Positions 8,449 through 17,520 of a stretch of DNA of 24,343 bases are shown one piece after another. How positions within the stretch are numbered: position 1 is the first letter of the stretch; every line of letters begins with the position of its first letter. The notes beneath the pieces were generated by a model, which was given only the letters and a program-made list of their open reading frames with translations, had not been told where the DNA came from and searched no databases. The stretch comes from Branchiostoma floridae (lineage: Eukaryota; Chordata; Leptocardii; Amphioxiformes; Branchiostomatidae): the NCBI RefSeq assembly GCF_000003815.2, contig NC_049985.1, positions 23,070,944 to 23,095,286 on the forward strand, written 5' to 3'. A program made the position numbers and the translations under genes.

Positions 8449-10454
8449 TCGGTTGCAATATCTGCCATAGCTGGACACACTTTGACTGTACCGGGCTAGA
8501 TGACGCTACCAAAGCAGTTTTGAGGGATACTGAAGAGAAATATCATTGTATAAACTGCCTAGTCCCGCGGGAAGTAACAGCGCCAGCTAACCGTCAGGCA
8601 GAAATCACCATACCAGGGCCTCCAATTAACTCCCATTCATCTGGAGCAGGGCCTCCAATCAACTCCCATTCATCTGGAGCAGGCAACACAATGGCATGTA
8701 ACAACAACAAGGTCGACAACAGACCTCATGCAAATATCAACAGCCATGCAACAAAGATCATGTCAGACGGCTCTGTAGAAACAAAGGCAACTTCCTCTGA
8801 TCGATTTGAATCTCTTCAAAAGGCCTTGATTGATCTTGAATCTAGCTTGGCAAGCTCCAAAATCCAGGCCAACATGTTCGAGTCAGGCATTACCGAACAA
8901 CTGTCCGTTATGAGCAAGAAGCTGGAGTCAGCGAGATGTACCTGTACCCACAATAAGGACGGCACAGAACTCAGAAATCTTCGCGAAGAAAACGGCAGGT
9001 TGCGGAACAGAGTCAAACATTTAGAAGAGTTGTTTGAGTCGCTTAAAACGACGTCTTTGACCATGAAATCCGAGATGAGTGACATTAAACTCTCCCAAGA
9101 TCTACTGAAGGTCAAAGTGGGCAACGTGAAAGATCTCCTAAAATCCAAGAAAAGCGACGACACCCAGCCTGAATCAGACCCCGAAGAACCCGCGGTAACT
9201 TATGCGCTACCCACTGCTAACCGCTTCGAGGTTTTAACCCAACATAAAAGCGCCTCTAAAAGGCCAGCTAGAGAGAACACCGTAGAGATCACCTCCCAAC
9301 CCACACAGAACACCGATCCTGCAGTAGTGGCAGAACCACCACGTCAGGAAAGCGTAGCGCGCAAACGGGTTGTTCTGCTGGGTGACTCCAACGCACAGAA
9401 ACTTAAGCCCAACCTCTTGTGCCCGACAGCAGACACAGATATGCCGTACTGGTGCCCAAATTTGTTCACAGCGCCTACAGTACTTGAGAGCATTTCTGAA
9501 GGAGATACACCTCCTCACACGGTCATTTTGCACCTAGGCACCAACGACATCATGTCAAAATCAAAGGAGACCGTCATATCTGAGTACGAGCTTACAGTCA
9601 GCACCACACAGTCCCTGTTTCCCCAAGCAGAAGTCGTAATATCGGCTATTCCACCAAGGAGGGACTCCAAATGCCGCCCGAATGTGAACGAAGACATTTC
9701 AGCGGTAAACCTGCATCTGTACAACATGTGTGAGGCAAATAAGCAACTGCTGTATGTGAGCCACCCACAACTGTGGAAGGACCAAGACTACAAGCCACAG
9801 GAGTACGAGAACGACGGTTATCACTTAAGCAGCGACGGCGTCAGAATCATAGCCTTTAACCTGAAGAAACAGGCATCTAAGGCCTTGGGACTAACATCCA
9901 TGAAGAATCACGGCAAGTCCCCACGTCGTGACGCAAATGACAACAAACATAAACCCGGAAACACCTCCTACCACTCGCAGTACAAAAGGGGTAAACCAAG
10001 GAATAACCTGCTCGGTGGACAAAGAAAGAGTGCCCGGCCAGATCAGCCCGGTCAATCGCTACCCCGCAGTTATCCTGGACACGCTAGATTACCTAACCCC
10101 CCACCCAGGAATAACAGCAGCACCTACAAGAGTCAGCCTAAGACGTCCCGAGACACCTCTCCAGACCAACCTAAGCTGACGAGAGGACCACAGCGTGGAG
10201 CATTAGCACATGGAATGCCTGACCCTACCACTGGACATGGCGGCTTCGCCCCCCCAGTCTTGCCAGACGGACGGCCCGCTTTTGCTCCCGCTCCTGTATT
10301 CTACCCGACTAATCGTCCAATGCCACCGCCACATTGGTTTCAAGATTGGCCCTCCCCTGCAGAAGCATACGGAGCGCCTTTGAAAAACGCTGGACCACCC
10401 CGCTGGCTCGGAACACCCCCCTACCCGTTCGTCAATACGGAGCGAACCTGGTGA
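8442..10454 (+). CDS. CR1-like ORF1, C-terminal part: PHD half, coiled coil, SGNH esterase
   Basis: The 670-codon frame begins mid-finger with ligands C5, C8, H13, C16, C36 and C39 (C-x2-C-x4-H-x2-C...C-x2-C), completing the PHD started upstream. An 11-residue unit GPPINSHSSGA is tandemly repeated (8616-8681). Residues ~122-237 form a Leu/Glu/Lys-rich coiled coil with 'CTCTHNK' inside. An SGNH hydrolase follows: 'VVLLGDSN' with Ser316, 'HLGTND' with Asn368, and 'DGYH' with Asp458 and His461. All expected catalytic residues are present. The last ~190 residues are Pro/Arg/Asn-rich and basic, fitting RNA binding. It ends 71 nt before the ORF2 ATG. Confidence 0.88.
   Translation: MVIGCNICHSWTHFDCTGLDDATKAVLRDTEEKYHCINCLVPREVTAPANRQAEITIPGPPINSHSSGAGPPINSHSSGAGNTMACNNNKVDNRPHANINSHATKIMSDGSVETKATSSDRFESLQKALIDLESSLASSKIQANMFESGITEQLSVMSKKLESARCTCTHNKDGTELRNLREENGRLRNRVKHLEELFESLKTTSLTMKSEMSDIKLSQDLLKVKVGNVKDLLKSKKSDDTQPESDPEEPAVTYALPTANRFEVLTQHKSASKRPARENTVEITSQPTQNTDPAVVAEPPRQESVARKRVVLLGDSNAQKLKPNLLCPTADTDMPYWCPNLFTAPTVLESISEGDTPPHTVILHLGTNDIMSKSKETVISEYELTVSTTQSLFPQAEVVISAIPPRRDSKCRPNVNEDISAVNLHLYNMCEANKQLLYVSHPQLWKDQDYKPQEYENDGYHLSSDGVRIIAFNLKKQASKALGLTSMKNHGKSPRRDANDNKHKPGNTSYHSQYKRGKPRNNLLGGQRKSARPDQPGQSLPRSYPGHARLPNPPPRNNSSTYKSQPKTSRDTSPDQPKLTRGPQRGALAHGMPDPTTGHGGFAPPVLPDGRPAFAPAPVFYPTNRPMPPPHWFQDWPSPAEAYGAPLKNAGPPRWLGTPPYPFVNTERTW
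8616..8681 (+). repeat. 33-bp tandem duplication in ORF1
   Basis: Two units (8616-8648 and 8649-8681) differ by one base (aattaac / aatcaac), giving an identical 11-residue repeat in the linker between the PHD and coiled coil. Confidence 0.9.
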
Positions 10455-10525
10455 CTGGTATGGACGCCCCACGACTCAACTTTTGGACTCAATGAAAGAC
10501 CTCGGACATAAGGATCCGATTGAAG

Positions 10526-10765
10526 ATGTGCTTTACACAAACTACAAATTTGAAGAAACATAGAACTGACTCTCCCTATATGTGCTCCTCACAGCGGAGC
10601 TCAGACTCACGGAGAGAAATGACAAAGAACTCAACTTGTAGAATTAGAAAATTAGGTATTTCTCTATGTTTTTGGAATATCCATGGACTGGGTAGTAAGA
10701 TAGCAGATTATGAGTTCCTTAGACAGTTGGAAGGGTTTGACTTCTGCGCACTGTTGGAGACATGA
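10526..10765 (+). pseudogene. CR1-like ORF2, endonuclease N-terminus in a separate frame
   Basis: The in-frame ATG is at 10526. After a basic, Ser/Thr-rich leader it encodes 'LCFWNIHGLGSK' and 'FDFCALLET', the first two motifs of the LINE apurinic-like endonuclease (Asn and Glu metal ligands). A TGA at 10763-10765 ends it, and the domain resumes in another frame. A small indel near 10755-10770 broke what should be one ORF. Confidence 0.82.
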
Positions 10766-13700
10766 CAGGCACACAGGTGAGGTTCACTTCCCTAACTTCC
10801 TTCACTTCAGCAGCAAAAGAACAAAGTCCCAGAAAGCTAAACGAAACTCTGGGGGAATCATATTTTTGTTCAAGAAACATTATAGCAAATTTGTGACAAA
10901 AGTTAGTAGTAAATCAGAAGATATTTTATGGGTTAAAGTTAACAAACAACTATTCAATACTGACAATGATATATTCATAGCCTCAGTGTACATCAGCCCG
11001 AGTCGATCGACTATCCATAATAATAGAAGCTACGATATATTTGATGTCTTAGAACAGGAAATCGCACACCATAGCAGATATGGCGATGTTATAATCGGCG
11101 GGGACTTCAATGCCCGCGTGGGAGACCTAAATGATTTTATAGTTGATGATTTGCCAATTGATAGTCTCCCAGAGGATTACGATTTTGATTGCCCGCTGCC
11201 CCGTAATAGTATGGACCTAGGTAGCCCCACTGTTTTCGGTAAAAATTTAATTGAACTATGCACAAACAGTAAGTTAAGAATCTTGAACGGCAGAACGCCT
11301 GGAGATACACTAGGCAAACCTACATGTTACCAACCAAACGGTACCAGTGTAGTGGATTATGTTCTCGTCGGTGAAAATCTCCTCCTTTCTAAAGTTGCTC
11401 TCTTCCACGTTCACCCTTTAACACCTCACTCAGATCACTGCAAAATGTCTATGATTCTAAACTGTAACTCCAAACCAAATCCCGAGAAAACCTCTTTGCA
11501 TACTCGGCCTCACCGTAAGTTTGTGTGGAACGCCGAGTCAAAAGAAAAGTTTATAGAAATTGTCAGTGGACCAGAATTTACATCCGAAATAGACAAAATC
11601 ATGAAAAAGGATGTGGTAACCACACCTACTCCGAGCTCAATTGAAAATGCGCTCTCGGAATTTGTATCTGTATTACAAAAAGCCGGTAAAATGTCACTCA
11701 AATTACGCTGCACAAAGCAAGTTAAAAATTTACATAAGAAACACCAAAACAAGAAAATCTGGTTTACTGAAACCTGCGCAACAGCCAAGCGAAATCTCAA
11801 TAATCTTAGTAAACTTCTTTCAAAAAGACCCCATGATCCTTTCATCAGGGGTAAATACTTCAAAATGAAAAAAGACTACATTCGACTCATAAGGAAAACC
11901 AAAAGGTCATACAAAGACAACATTCTCGAAAAGCTTAACTCTCAAACCGACAGCGCCCCGTCAGCCTTTTGGCAGCTAATTAAACAATTCAAAACAAATG
12001 ATCGCACGTCCACGGACGAAACAATTGACAGTCAAACCATTCACTCTCACTTTAAACAGTTATTTGGAAGAGAATCCAGCATACAACAATCAGACAACAG
12101 CTTTCATATTCATATTGAAAACAAATTGAAAGAACTTGAGACCGAATTATCAAACTTTAACCCTTTAGACGCAGACATACAGCCAAACGAAATAACGCAA
12201 GTAATATCCCAATTAAAGAATTGCAAAGCTTCCGGCAATGACCTGATATTAAACGAGATGTTGAAATCCGCACACCATATTTTAAAAAAACCGCTGGCTA
12301 ATTTATTTAACCTTATCATGTCATCTGGCCACTTCCCCAAACAATGGTGTGAAAGCCATATCGTACCACTACACAAAGGAGGCTCCAAAGACGATCCGAA
12401 TAATTATAGAGGAATTACTGTCATGAGCTGTCTCTCCAAATTGTTTACCGCAATACTGAATACACGTCTTTCTAATTATTTAGAAAAACATGCACTTATT
12501 GCCCCAAATCAGTCGGGCTTTAGAAAGAATTTCGGAACACGGGATAATCTTTTTGTTGTTGACTCTTTAACATCTAAGTACATTAACTCCAACAAACGTT
12601 TATATGCATGTTTTATAGATTTTAGAAAAGCCTTTGATAGTGTTTGGAGAGAAGGCCTACGCTATAAACTGCTTAGTACAGGGATAGGTGGCAAATTCTA
12701 TGAGTTGATCAAAACTATGTATTCTCACCCTCAAACGTGTGTCAAAACCCCCGAAGGTCTCACTCCCTTATTCAGTACGTACAAAGGAGTAAGGCAAGGC
12801 TGCAATCTCAGCCCCACCCTGTTCAACCTGTTTATAAATGACCTTGTTAAAGAACTAGATAATCCTGACTGTGCACCTCCAACATTACACAATTTGTTTG
12901 TCTCATGTTTACTTTACGCGGATGGCGTGGTAATATTCTCAGAGACTGAAAAGGGACTACAAGGTGCTCTGGACAAACTTAACATGTTCTGCACAAATTG
13001 GAAATTACAGGTTAATCTGAAAAAAACAAAAGTTATAATTTTCAACAAAACAGGACGCCTGTTCAAGGACGTCAGCTTTTTCTTTGGCCAGGAGATCATC
13101 GAAATCACAAGTTCTTATTGTTATTTAGGTTTGACACTGTCTTCGTCAGGCACTTTTACTACCGCCAAGAAGCAATTGTCCCAAAAAGCACGGAAAGCTC
13201 TTTTTAGTCTCAAGCCATTATTCCGTTCATCTCTGTCTCCGAAGGCCTTGTTAAGAATTTATGATGCATGTATCAAGTCCATTATGTTATACGGTTGTGA
13301 GATTTGGGGCAAGGATTATCTGAATGATAACTGTCCCATTGAAATAATCCAGAATAGATTCTGTAAAAATATTCTAGGAGTACAAAGAAGTTCTAGTAAC
13401 TCGGCGTGTAGAGCGGAGCTTGGTATATACCCAGTTGATCTAGATGTTTCAGTCCGTATAGTCAAATATTGGCTTCGACTCAGACAATTAAATATGTCTT
13501 CACATCCGTTACAAGTAGATGCACTTCAGTCACAACATTATTTACCAGAGAACAGCCGCAGGAAAAACTGGATACATCATGTAAAGGAAGTACTTGATAA
13601 CAGCGGCTATTCATACATCTGGAATACCGACATCATAGACAGCAGTTATTCATGTACATTGTTAAGGAGAAGGTTGAATGACATGTATACTCAAACTTTC

Positions 13701-14132
13701 TTTTACAAGTTATCTGTAGACGAAGGAAAACTTAGATTTTACAAAAACTTAAAAACAACATATGACATGGAAAACTACTTGTACCATAATAATTATGATT
13801 ACCGCTCAGCAATATGTAAGTTACGAATTAGTTCGCACCCGTTAGAAATAGAGAAAGGAAGATACAAAAAGCTACCTGTTCAAGAAAGAATTTGTAAGCA
13901 GTGCACAATGAATGCAGTTGAAAATGAAACACATTTTATTTGTGAATGCCCCCAATTCGAAGCCGAAAGAAAAAGGCTATTTGATAGAGTGACCGAAATC
14001 ACACCAACATTTTCATTGTTAAAAACGCCACAAAAGATTCTCTTCCTACTAACATCAAGGGTTCAATCTATTATAGAACACATGGGGCATTTCATTTTCA
14101 AATGTCTTCAAGAAAGAAGTCAAACCCTGTAA
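10710..14132 (+). CDS. CR1-like ORF2: endonuclease, reverse transcriptase (YADG), CCHC-like tail
   Basis: An open frame of 1140 codons. The endonuclease continues with 'IIGGDFNARVG' (Asp132, Asn134), 'SVVDYV' (Asp216) and 'HSDH' (Asp242, His243). The RT domain follows: 'NNYRGITV', 'NQSGFRK', 'CFIDFRKAFD' (Asp637), 'GVRQGCNLSP', then 'LLYADGVVIF'. The conserved YADD is YADG here: GGC at 12924-12926 replaces the second catalytic Asp at residue 739. A C-terminal zinc-like motif 'CKQC...HFICEC' lies at residues 1062-1080. RT and endonuclease drive target-primed reverse transcription in this family. The frame has no other stop, suggesting recent loss of function. The first ~20 residues of this frame are out of frame with the real N-terminus. 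Confidence 0.92.
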   Translation: MSSLDSWKGLTSAHCWRHDRHTGEVHFPNFLHFSSKRTKSQKAKRNSGGIIFLFKKHYSKFVTKVSSKSEDILWVKVNKQLFNTDNDIFIASVYISPSRSTIHNNRSYDIFDVLEQEIAHHSRYGDVIIGGDFNARVGDLNDFIVDDLPIDSLPEDYDFDCPLPRNSMDLGSPTVFGKNLIELCTNSKLRILNGRTPGDTLGKPTCYQPNGTSVVDYVLVGENLLLSKVALFHVHPLTPHSDHCKMSMILNCNSKPNPEKTSLHTRPHRKFVWNAESKEKFIEIVSGPEFTSEIDKIMKKDVVTTPTPSSIENALSEFVSVLQKAGKMSLKLRCTKQVKNLHKKHQNKKIWFTETCATAKRNLNNLSKLLSKRPHDPFIRGKYFKMKKDYIRLIRKTKRSYKDNILEKLNSQTDSAPSAFWQLIKQFKTNDRTSTDETIDSQTIHSHFKQLFGRESSIQQSDNSFHIHIENKLKELETELSNFNPLDADIQPNEITQVISQLKNCKASGNDLILNEMLKSAHHILKKPLANLFNLIMSSGHFPKQWCESHIVPLHKGGSKDDPNNYRGITVMSCLSKLFTAILNTRLSNYLEKHALIAPNQSGFRKNFGTRDNLFVVDSLTSKYINSNKRLYACFIDFRKAFDSVWREGLRYKLLSTGIGGKFYELIKTMYSHPQTCVKTPEGLTPLFSTYKGVRQGCNLSPTLFNLFINDLVKELDNPDCAPPTLHNLFVSCLLYADGVVIFSETEKGLQGALDKLNMFCTNWKLQVNLKKTKVIIFNKTGRLFKDVSFFFGQEIIEITSSYCYLGLTLSSSGTFTTAKKQLSQKARKALFSLKPLFRSSLSPKALLRIYDACIKSIMLYGCEIWGKDYLNDNCPIEIIQNRFCKNILGVQRSSSNSACRAELGIYPVDLDVSVRIVKYWLRLRQLNMSSHPLQVDALQSQHYLPENSRRKNWIHHVKEVLDNSGYSYIWNTDIIDSSYSCTLLRRRLNDMYTQTFFYKLSVDEGKLRFYKNLKTTYDMENYLYHNNYDYRSAICKLRISSHPLEIEKGRYKKLPVQERICKQCTMNAVENETHFICECPQFEAERKRLFDRVTEITPTFSLLKTPQKILFLLTSRVQSIIEHMGHFIFKCLQERSQTL

Positions 14133-14272
14133 TAGTTACGTAGACTTAGTACCCCATTATGTATCGTATGTATATTCATCCGCTTAATATGTGTATGCTA
14201 GAATTTAGTTTATCTACATGTATTCAGACCACATTTATTCATCTCATGTAATTAGTCATTCTTTTCTTGCAA

Positions 14273-14302
14273 TTAGCCCAATGGGCATGAATTTGCAATA
14301 AA
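14273..14302 (+). terminator. LINE 3' end: small hairpin and poly(A) signal
   Basis: gcccaatgggc forms a 4-bp GC stem, followed within 20 bases by AATAAA (14297-14302) and an AT-rich stretch. No long poly(A) tract follows. The exact 3' terminus is not defined. Confidence 0.45.
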
Positions 14303-14867
14303 CTTTATTTATATTTGTCTATCAATTCCCTTTACGACAGTTACGCTTCTCTTAGATGTTTCCAGTTTTCAAAATTTTACATGTACACTTTCTTCCTGAT
14401 TGATCACATTACAACAACTTTTACATCATGCCATTGACATGATGTAAAAAAAAAAGAAAGTCCAGGACAAAACTTTTATCTGAGACTTTCCTTTCTTTTA
14501 AAAAGGTCCCATAAATTTTTATATAGGCAATGGGTTGTTGTCCACTGTGTCTAGTTATAGGACAGGGTATTCAAGGCAGAGCCCATCCCTCTATTTCCAC
14601 TGCTTTTCACCTCCCTAACGGAAGCCGGGCACCCATTTTTACACTTTCGCAAGGTGAGGAAAGTAAGTGCATTTTCCGAGGACAAAATGTCAAGCCAGGA
14701 ATTGATCATGAGCCCCTGACCTCAAAATCTCATGTCTACCTGTCCACTAGCCTAGCCCCTAAGTCATGATTCAACACCATATGTGAAAAGCAAATTTTAA
14801 GTTTTGAAATCAACTCATGATAACCTGTATAATGACAGTAAATAATGTAGAACACTAGTAGCCTCAC
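14303..14867. other. GATB intron remainder; no gene
   Basis: It holds an inverted repeat (ttttacatcatg at 14419-14430 against catgatgtaaaa at 14438-14449) and, at ~14530-14760, a stretch that looks like an old dispersed repeat. No coding feature is supported. Confidence 0.5.
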
Positions 14868-15054
14868 CACTAGTGCCACACTGTGCTGAAACTGGATGCC
14901 GTATTCCTCCACAAGTCTGCGTCTGGTGGCGTCTGGAAGCTCTCGCATCTGTTCACGTATTCTGTCGATGTTGACAACAGCGTCTTCCATGCCACGTGGT
15001 GACGTGGCGTCCGTATATAAGATCAGAGGGGGGAGGTTGGGTTCAGGCATATAT
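14868..15054 (-). CDS. GATB: GATB internal exon ('YMPEPNLPP' block)
   Basis: The exon encodes 'YMPEPNLPPLILYTDA...VVNIDRIREQMRELPDATRR...'. The 'DYRYMPEPDLP' block is among the most conserved parts of GatB, in the kinase-like cradle domain that activates Glu-tRNA(Gln). The first base completes the AGA codon begun in the exon at 15662-15791. Donor is GTGAGG, ending in phase 0 ('HSVALV'). Confidence 0.95.
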
Positions 15055-15661
15055 CTGGGAGAAAATAAAATTTTTATCTGTTGAGTGTTTATTAATTTTC
15101 TACTTATCATTAGAACAAAAACACAAAACTTCAATGTAATCAGTAACTAAACTAAACAGTTACTAATAACACATTACTGGTAAGAGGTTTTTCGTATTAC
15201 ACTGGACAGAATATCCGCGTGGACAGGACTTTGGACTGATTAGAAAATGAACAAATTATATGGGCAGGTATCCACATGTTTGGGGGTCTTCCAGGCCCCC
15301 CGAAAATAACAAGAGTGCAGTAAAGCAGAGTTTATGGTCATTTCTACCAAGTTTCTACAGCTAAATGTACAGAGGCAGCTAGTCTTGTTTACATGGATGC
15401 AGCAAGCTTTCTTTTCCACCAAACAGATATCTACATTGTATAAATTGTAGAGAAATGGATCATTGTTTTGAGTATTGCCAATTCACAAGTTTCCTCAGAC
15501 AATAAGGTCCAGGTTTGGGTCCGGACCTGGACCCGATCCTCTTGTCCTGAACCTGGACCTCAACTGTTATTTTTTGTACGGGTACCCACCCTTACATATT
15601 ACTGTTTATATCATTATAGCATAATATCTTTAACCTGAGTAACTGTTGTATAATTTGTTAC
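15055..15661. repeat. GATB intron containing a dispersed repeat copy (15248-15595)
   Basis: Bases 15248-15595 match 20990-21325 in the same orientation: shared words include 'aaaataacaagag', 'aaggtccagg', 'tccggacctggacc' and 'ggtaccc', with diverged sequence between. This indicates two copies of one unassigned dispersed family within a single gene. Confidence 0.65.
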
Positions 15662-15791
15662 CTGTAGTCGTGCCTTTGTTCCTTGTCCCTTAGAGATATT
15701 GTCTTCCCTGCCTTCCAGTCAAAGTACCTGGTCTCCTCCTCCACCTCACCGGCGCCCTCTAGCACCTGGATCTGTCTCTGCATCTCATACT
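15662..15791 (-). CDS. GATB: GATB internal exon ('ETRYFD' block)
   Basis: It completes the split Glu codon and encodes 'YEMQRQIQVLEGAGEVEEE' and 'TRYFDWKAGKTISLRDKE', the helix and 'ETR.(W/F)D' region of GatB. Acceptor is ATCCCAG and donor GTAACA; 130 nt with phases that fit both neighbours. Confidence 0.94.
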
Positions 15792-16401
15792 CTGGGATAG
15801 ATAGATAGACTTTTACACATTTGGACTTAAACTATTGGTCAAAGCCATTCAAATCCGTTACCTTGGTAACAAAAGAGAGAATGAGACACTTATGGATTAT
15901 TCAAAAAGTGTCATGACATAGACAGGCAGGGCTCGAAGTAGCCAGGTAAACGTTGGGCTGTGTACCAGGTATTTCTGATGTCTACCTGCACCTAACCTGC
16001 ACCAGACTTTCAAGACTTGACCTTGTAATTCCTATACATGAGAATGACCCAGCTGGTCATGATGAGGACAGTGACGATAATCACTGATAGTTTGTAATTA
16101 TTGTGACACTTAACCTTTTTATTTAGTTTCTACGCAAGGCAATATTCCCTTACCTACTTTGTTAGTAAACAGGTGTAGTAGAAGTATGTTCAAATGGTTG
16201 TTTTATCCACTTTGGGGTTATATTTGAAAGGGCCAGGTAACATTTCTCTGCTGCCGGTAATTTCAGAAGTTACCAGCACCAGTGAAGGTAGACGGAAAAA
16301 GTATTTTGGGCCTTGACATGTATCCACCCTATTCTAGTTTATTGATAATCACTTTAATCTGTGTACAGATATATAAAATCATGATAAAATCTTGATGATA
16401 C
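15792..16401. other. GATB intron; no gene seen
   Basis: A 610-bp intron with no coding feature. Degenerate repeated phrases around 'ccaggtaa' occur at ~15940-16000 and ~16230-16290, which may be an old repeat. Confidence 0.5.
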
Positions 16402-16515
16402 CTATGGCCTTCTGTACAAACTTGGCACTGTTGATGTTCTTGACCTCCGCCCTGGTGCCTAGTTCCTCCCCACTCCTGCTGACAGAGATGTTAGCATCCA
16501 CTCTCATGGAACCCT
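16402..16515 (-). CDS. GATB: GATB internal exon ('RVDANISVS' block)
   Basis: It encodes '[20 protein letters not shown]' followed by '[18 protein letters not shown]'. 'R(V/C)DAN(I/V)S' and 'EVKN(I/L)NS' are diagnostic GatB motifs. Acceptor TTTACAG and donor GTATCA; 114 nt starting and ending in phases that match the exons at 17398 and 15791. Confidence 0.96.
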
Positions 16516-16552
16516 CTGTAAATATCAACACAATAATTGCAGTGAGTTCATA

Positions 16553-17366
16553 CCCCTAGTACTGTCCATACCCTTGTAGTGTCCATATATGGGGGGTACA
16601 GGGAGTATACTCCCAGTAGTGTCTGTATCCCCCATTGTGTCCGTACCCCCAGTAGTTTCCATACCCTCGTAGTGTCTGTACCCCCGGGCCCAGTAGTGTC
16701 CATACCCCCAGTAGTGTCCATGTCCCCTGTAGTGTCCGTACCCCCAGTTGTGTCCGTACCCACAGAAGTGTCTGTATCACCGAGTAGTGTCCGTACCCCT
16801 GTAGTGTACATACCTCCAATAGTGTCCATGTACCCCCAGTAGTGTCCTAACACCCTGTAGTGTCTGTACCCCCAGTAGTGTCCTAACACCCTGTAGTGTC
16901 TGTACCCCCAGTAGTGTCCTAACACCCTGTAGTGTCTGTACCCCCAGTAGCGTCCTAACACCCTGTAGTGTCTGTACCCCATGCAGTGTCCTAACACCAT
17001 GTAGTGTCTGTACCCCAAGTAGTGTCCTAACACCATGTAGTGTCTGTACCCCAAGTAGTGTCCTAACACCATGTAGTGTCCTAACACCATGTAGTGTCTG
17101 TACCCCAAGTAGTGTCCTAACACCATGTAGTGTCTGTACCCCAAGTAGTGTCCTAACACCATGTAGTGTCTGTACCCCAAGTAGTGTCCTAACACCATGT
17201 AGTGTCTGTACCCCAAGTAGTGTCCTAACACCATGTAGTGTCTGTACCCCAAGTAGTGTCCTAACACCATGTAGTGTCTGTACCCCAAGTAGTGTCCTAA
17301 CACCATGTAGTGTCTGTACCCCAAGTAGTGTCCTAACACCATGTAGTATCTGTACCCCATGCAGCA
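16553..17366. repeat. 18/36-bp minisatellite filling a GATB intron
   Basis: From ~16820 to 17360 the unit is 36 bp, a dimer of two 18-mers (tagtgtcctaacaccatg and tagtgtctgtaccccaag), with about 15 copies of the first half. At ~17062-17090 one half is duplicated without its partner. The left part (16553-16820) consists of more diverged 18-bp units. Because 36 is divisible by 3, a 270-codon frame stays open on the minus strand, but it is repeat-derived. It occupies over 90% of the 882-bp intron and stops about 32 bp from the donor at 17397. Confidence 0.93.
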
Positions 17367-17397
17367 TAGACATGATGTTAATGTTTGATAGTCTAAC

Positions 17398-17520
17398 CTG
17401 ACATGTTTCCATCACAAGTACGGAGGGATTGTAGGATGAGCTGTAGTTCTTTCACCATGGCTGCAGCCTCTGCACCATCCACCATGTCTGGTTCTGTCAC
17501 TATCTCCATCAGAGCCACAC
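17398..17520 (-). CDS. GATB: GATB internal exon ('MEIVTEPDM' block), the complete copy
   Basis: Read from acceptor TTCCAG it completes the Gly codon of 'DLNRAG' and encodes '[20 protein letters not shown]' and '[12 protein letters not shown]...CDGNMS', then donor CAG|GTTAGA. 'RAG..LMEIV(T/S)EPD' is the GatB family signature and 'CDGNM' its conserved follow-on. It is the only copy with the full 3' half and donor; all array copies to its right carry only the first half. It is flanked at once by the minisatellite and the array. Confidence 0.96.

Larger units (their letters stand above)
7680..14302 (+). mobile_element. Near full-length CR1-like non-LTR retrotransposon, antisense in a GATB intron
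   Basis: Two coding blocks lie in order: ORF1 (PHD finger, coiled coil, SGNH esterase) and ORF2 (AP endonuclease, reverse transcriptase, CCHC-like tail). A short 3' UTR ends near AATAAA at 14297-14302. PHD plus esterase in ORF1 is an established trait of some CR1-superfamily elements. The 5' boundary (~7640-7700) and target duplication were not found, so ends are approximate. It carries a frame break in each ORF and a mutated RT active site, so this copy is dead although young-looking overall. It is inserted between GATB exons 7393 and 14868 in the opposite orientation. Confidence 0.9.

Noticed and set aside
9515-9727. Minus-strand frames inside the LINE (for example 8816-9163, 9515-9727, 11510-11863)
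   Set aside because: They are shadows of the plus-strand ORF1 and ORF2, which contain recognisable motifs.
14530-14760. tRNA-derived SINE on the minus strand
   Set aside because: A degenerate tRNA-like feel near 14690-14755, but no convincing A and B boxes, so not called.
16548-17415. Long minus-strand frames of 270 and 212 codons with 'YRHYMVLGHYLG'-type repeats
   Set aside because: They exist only because the minisatellite period (36 bp) is a multiple of three. They overlap a GATB intron and a real exon in another frame.
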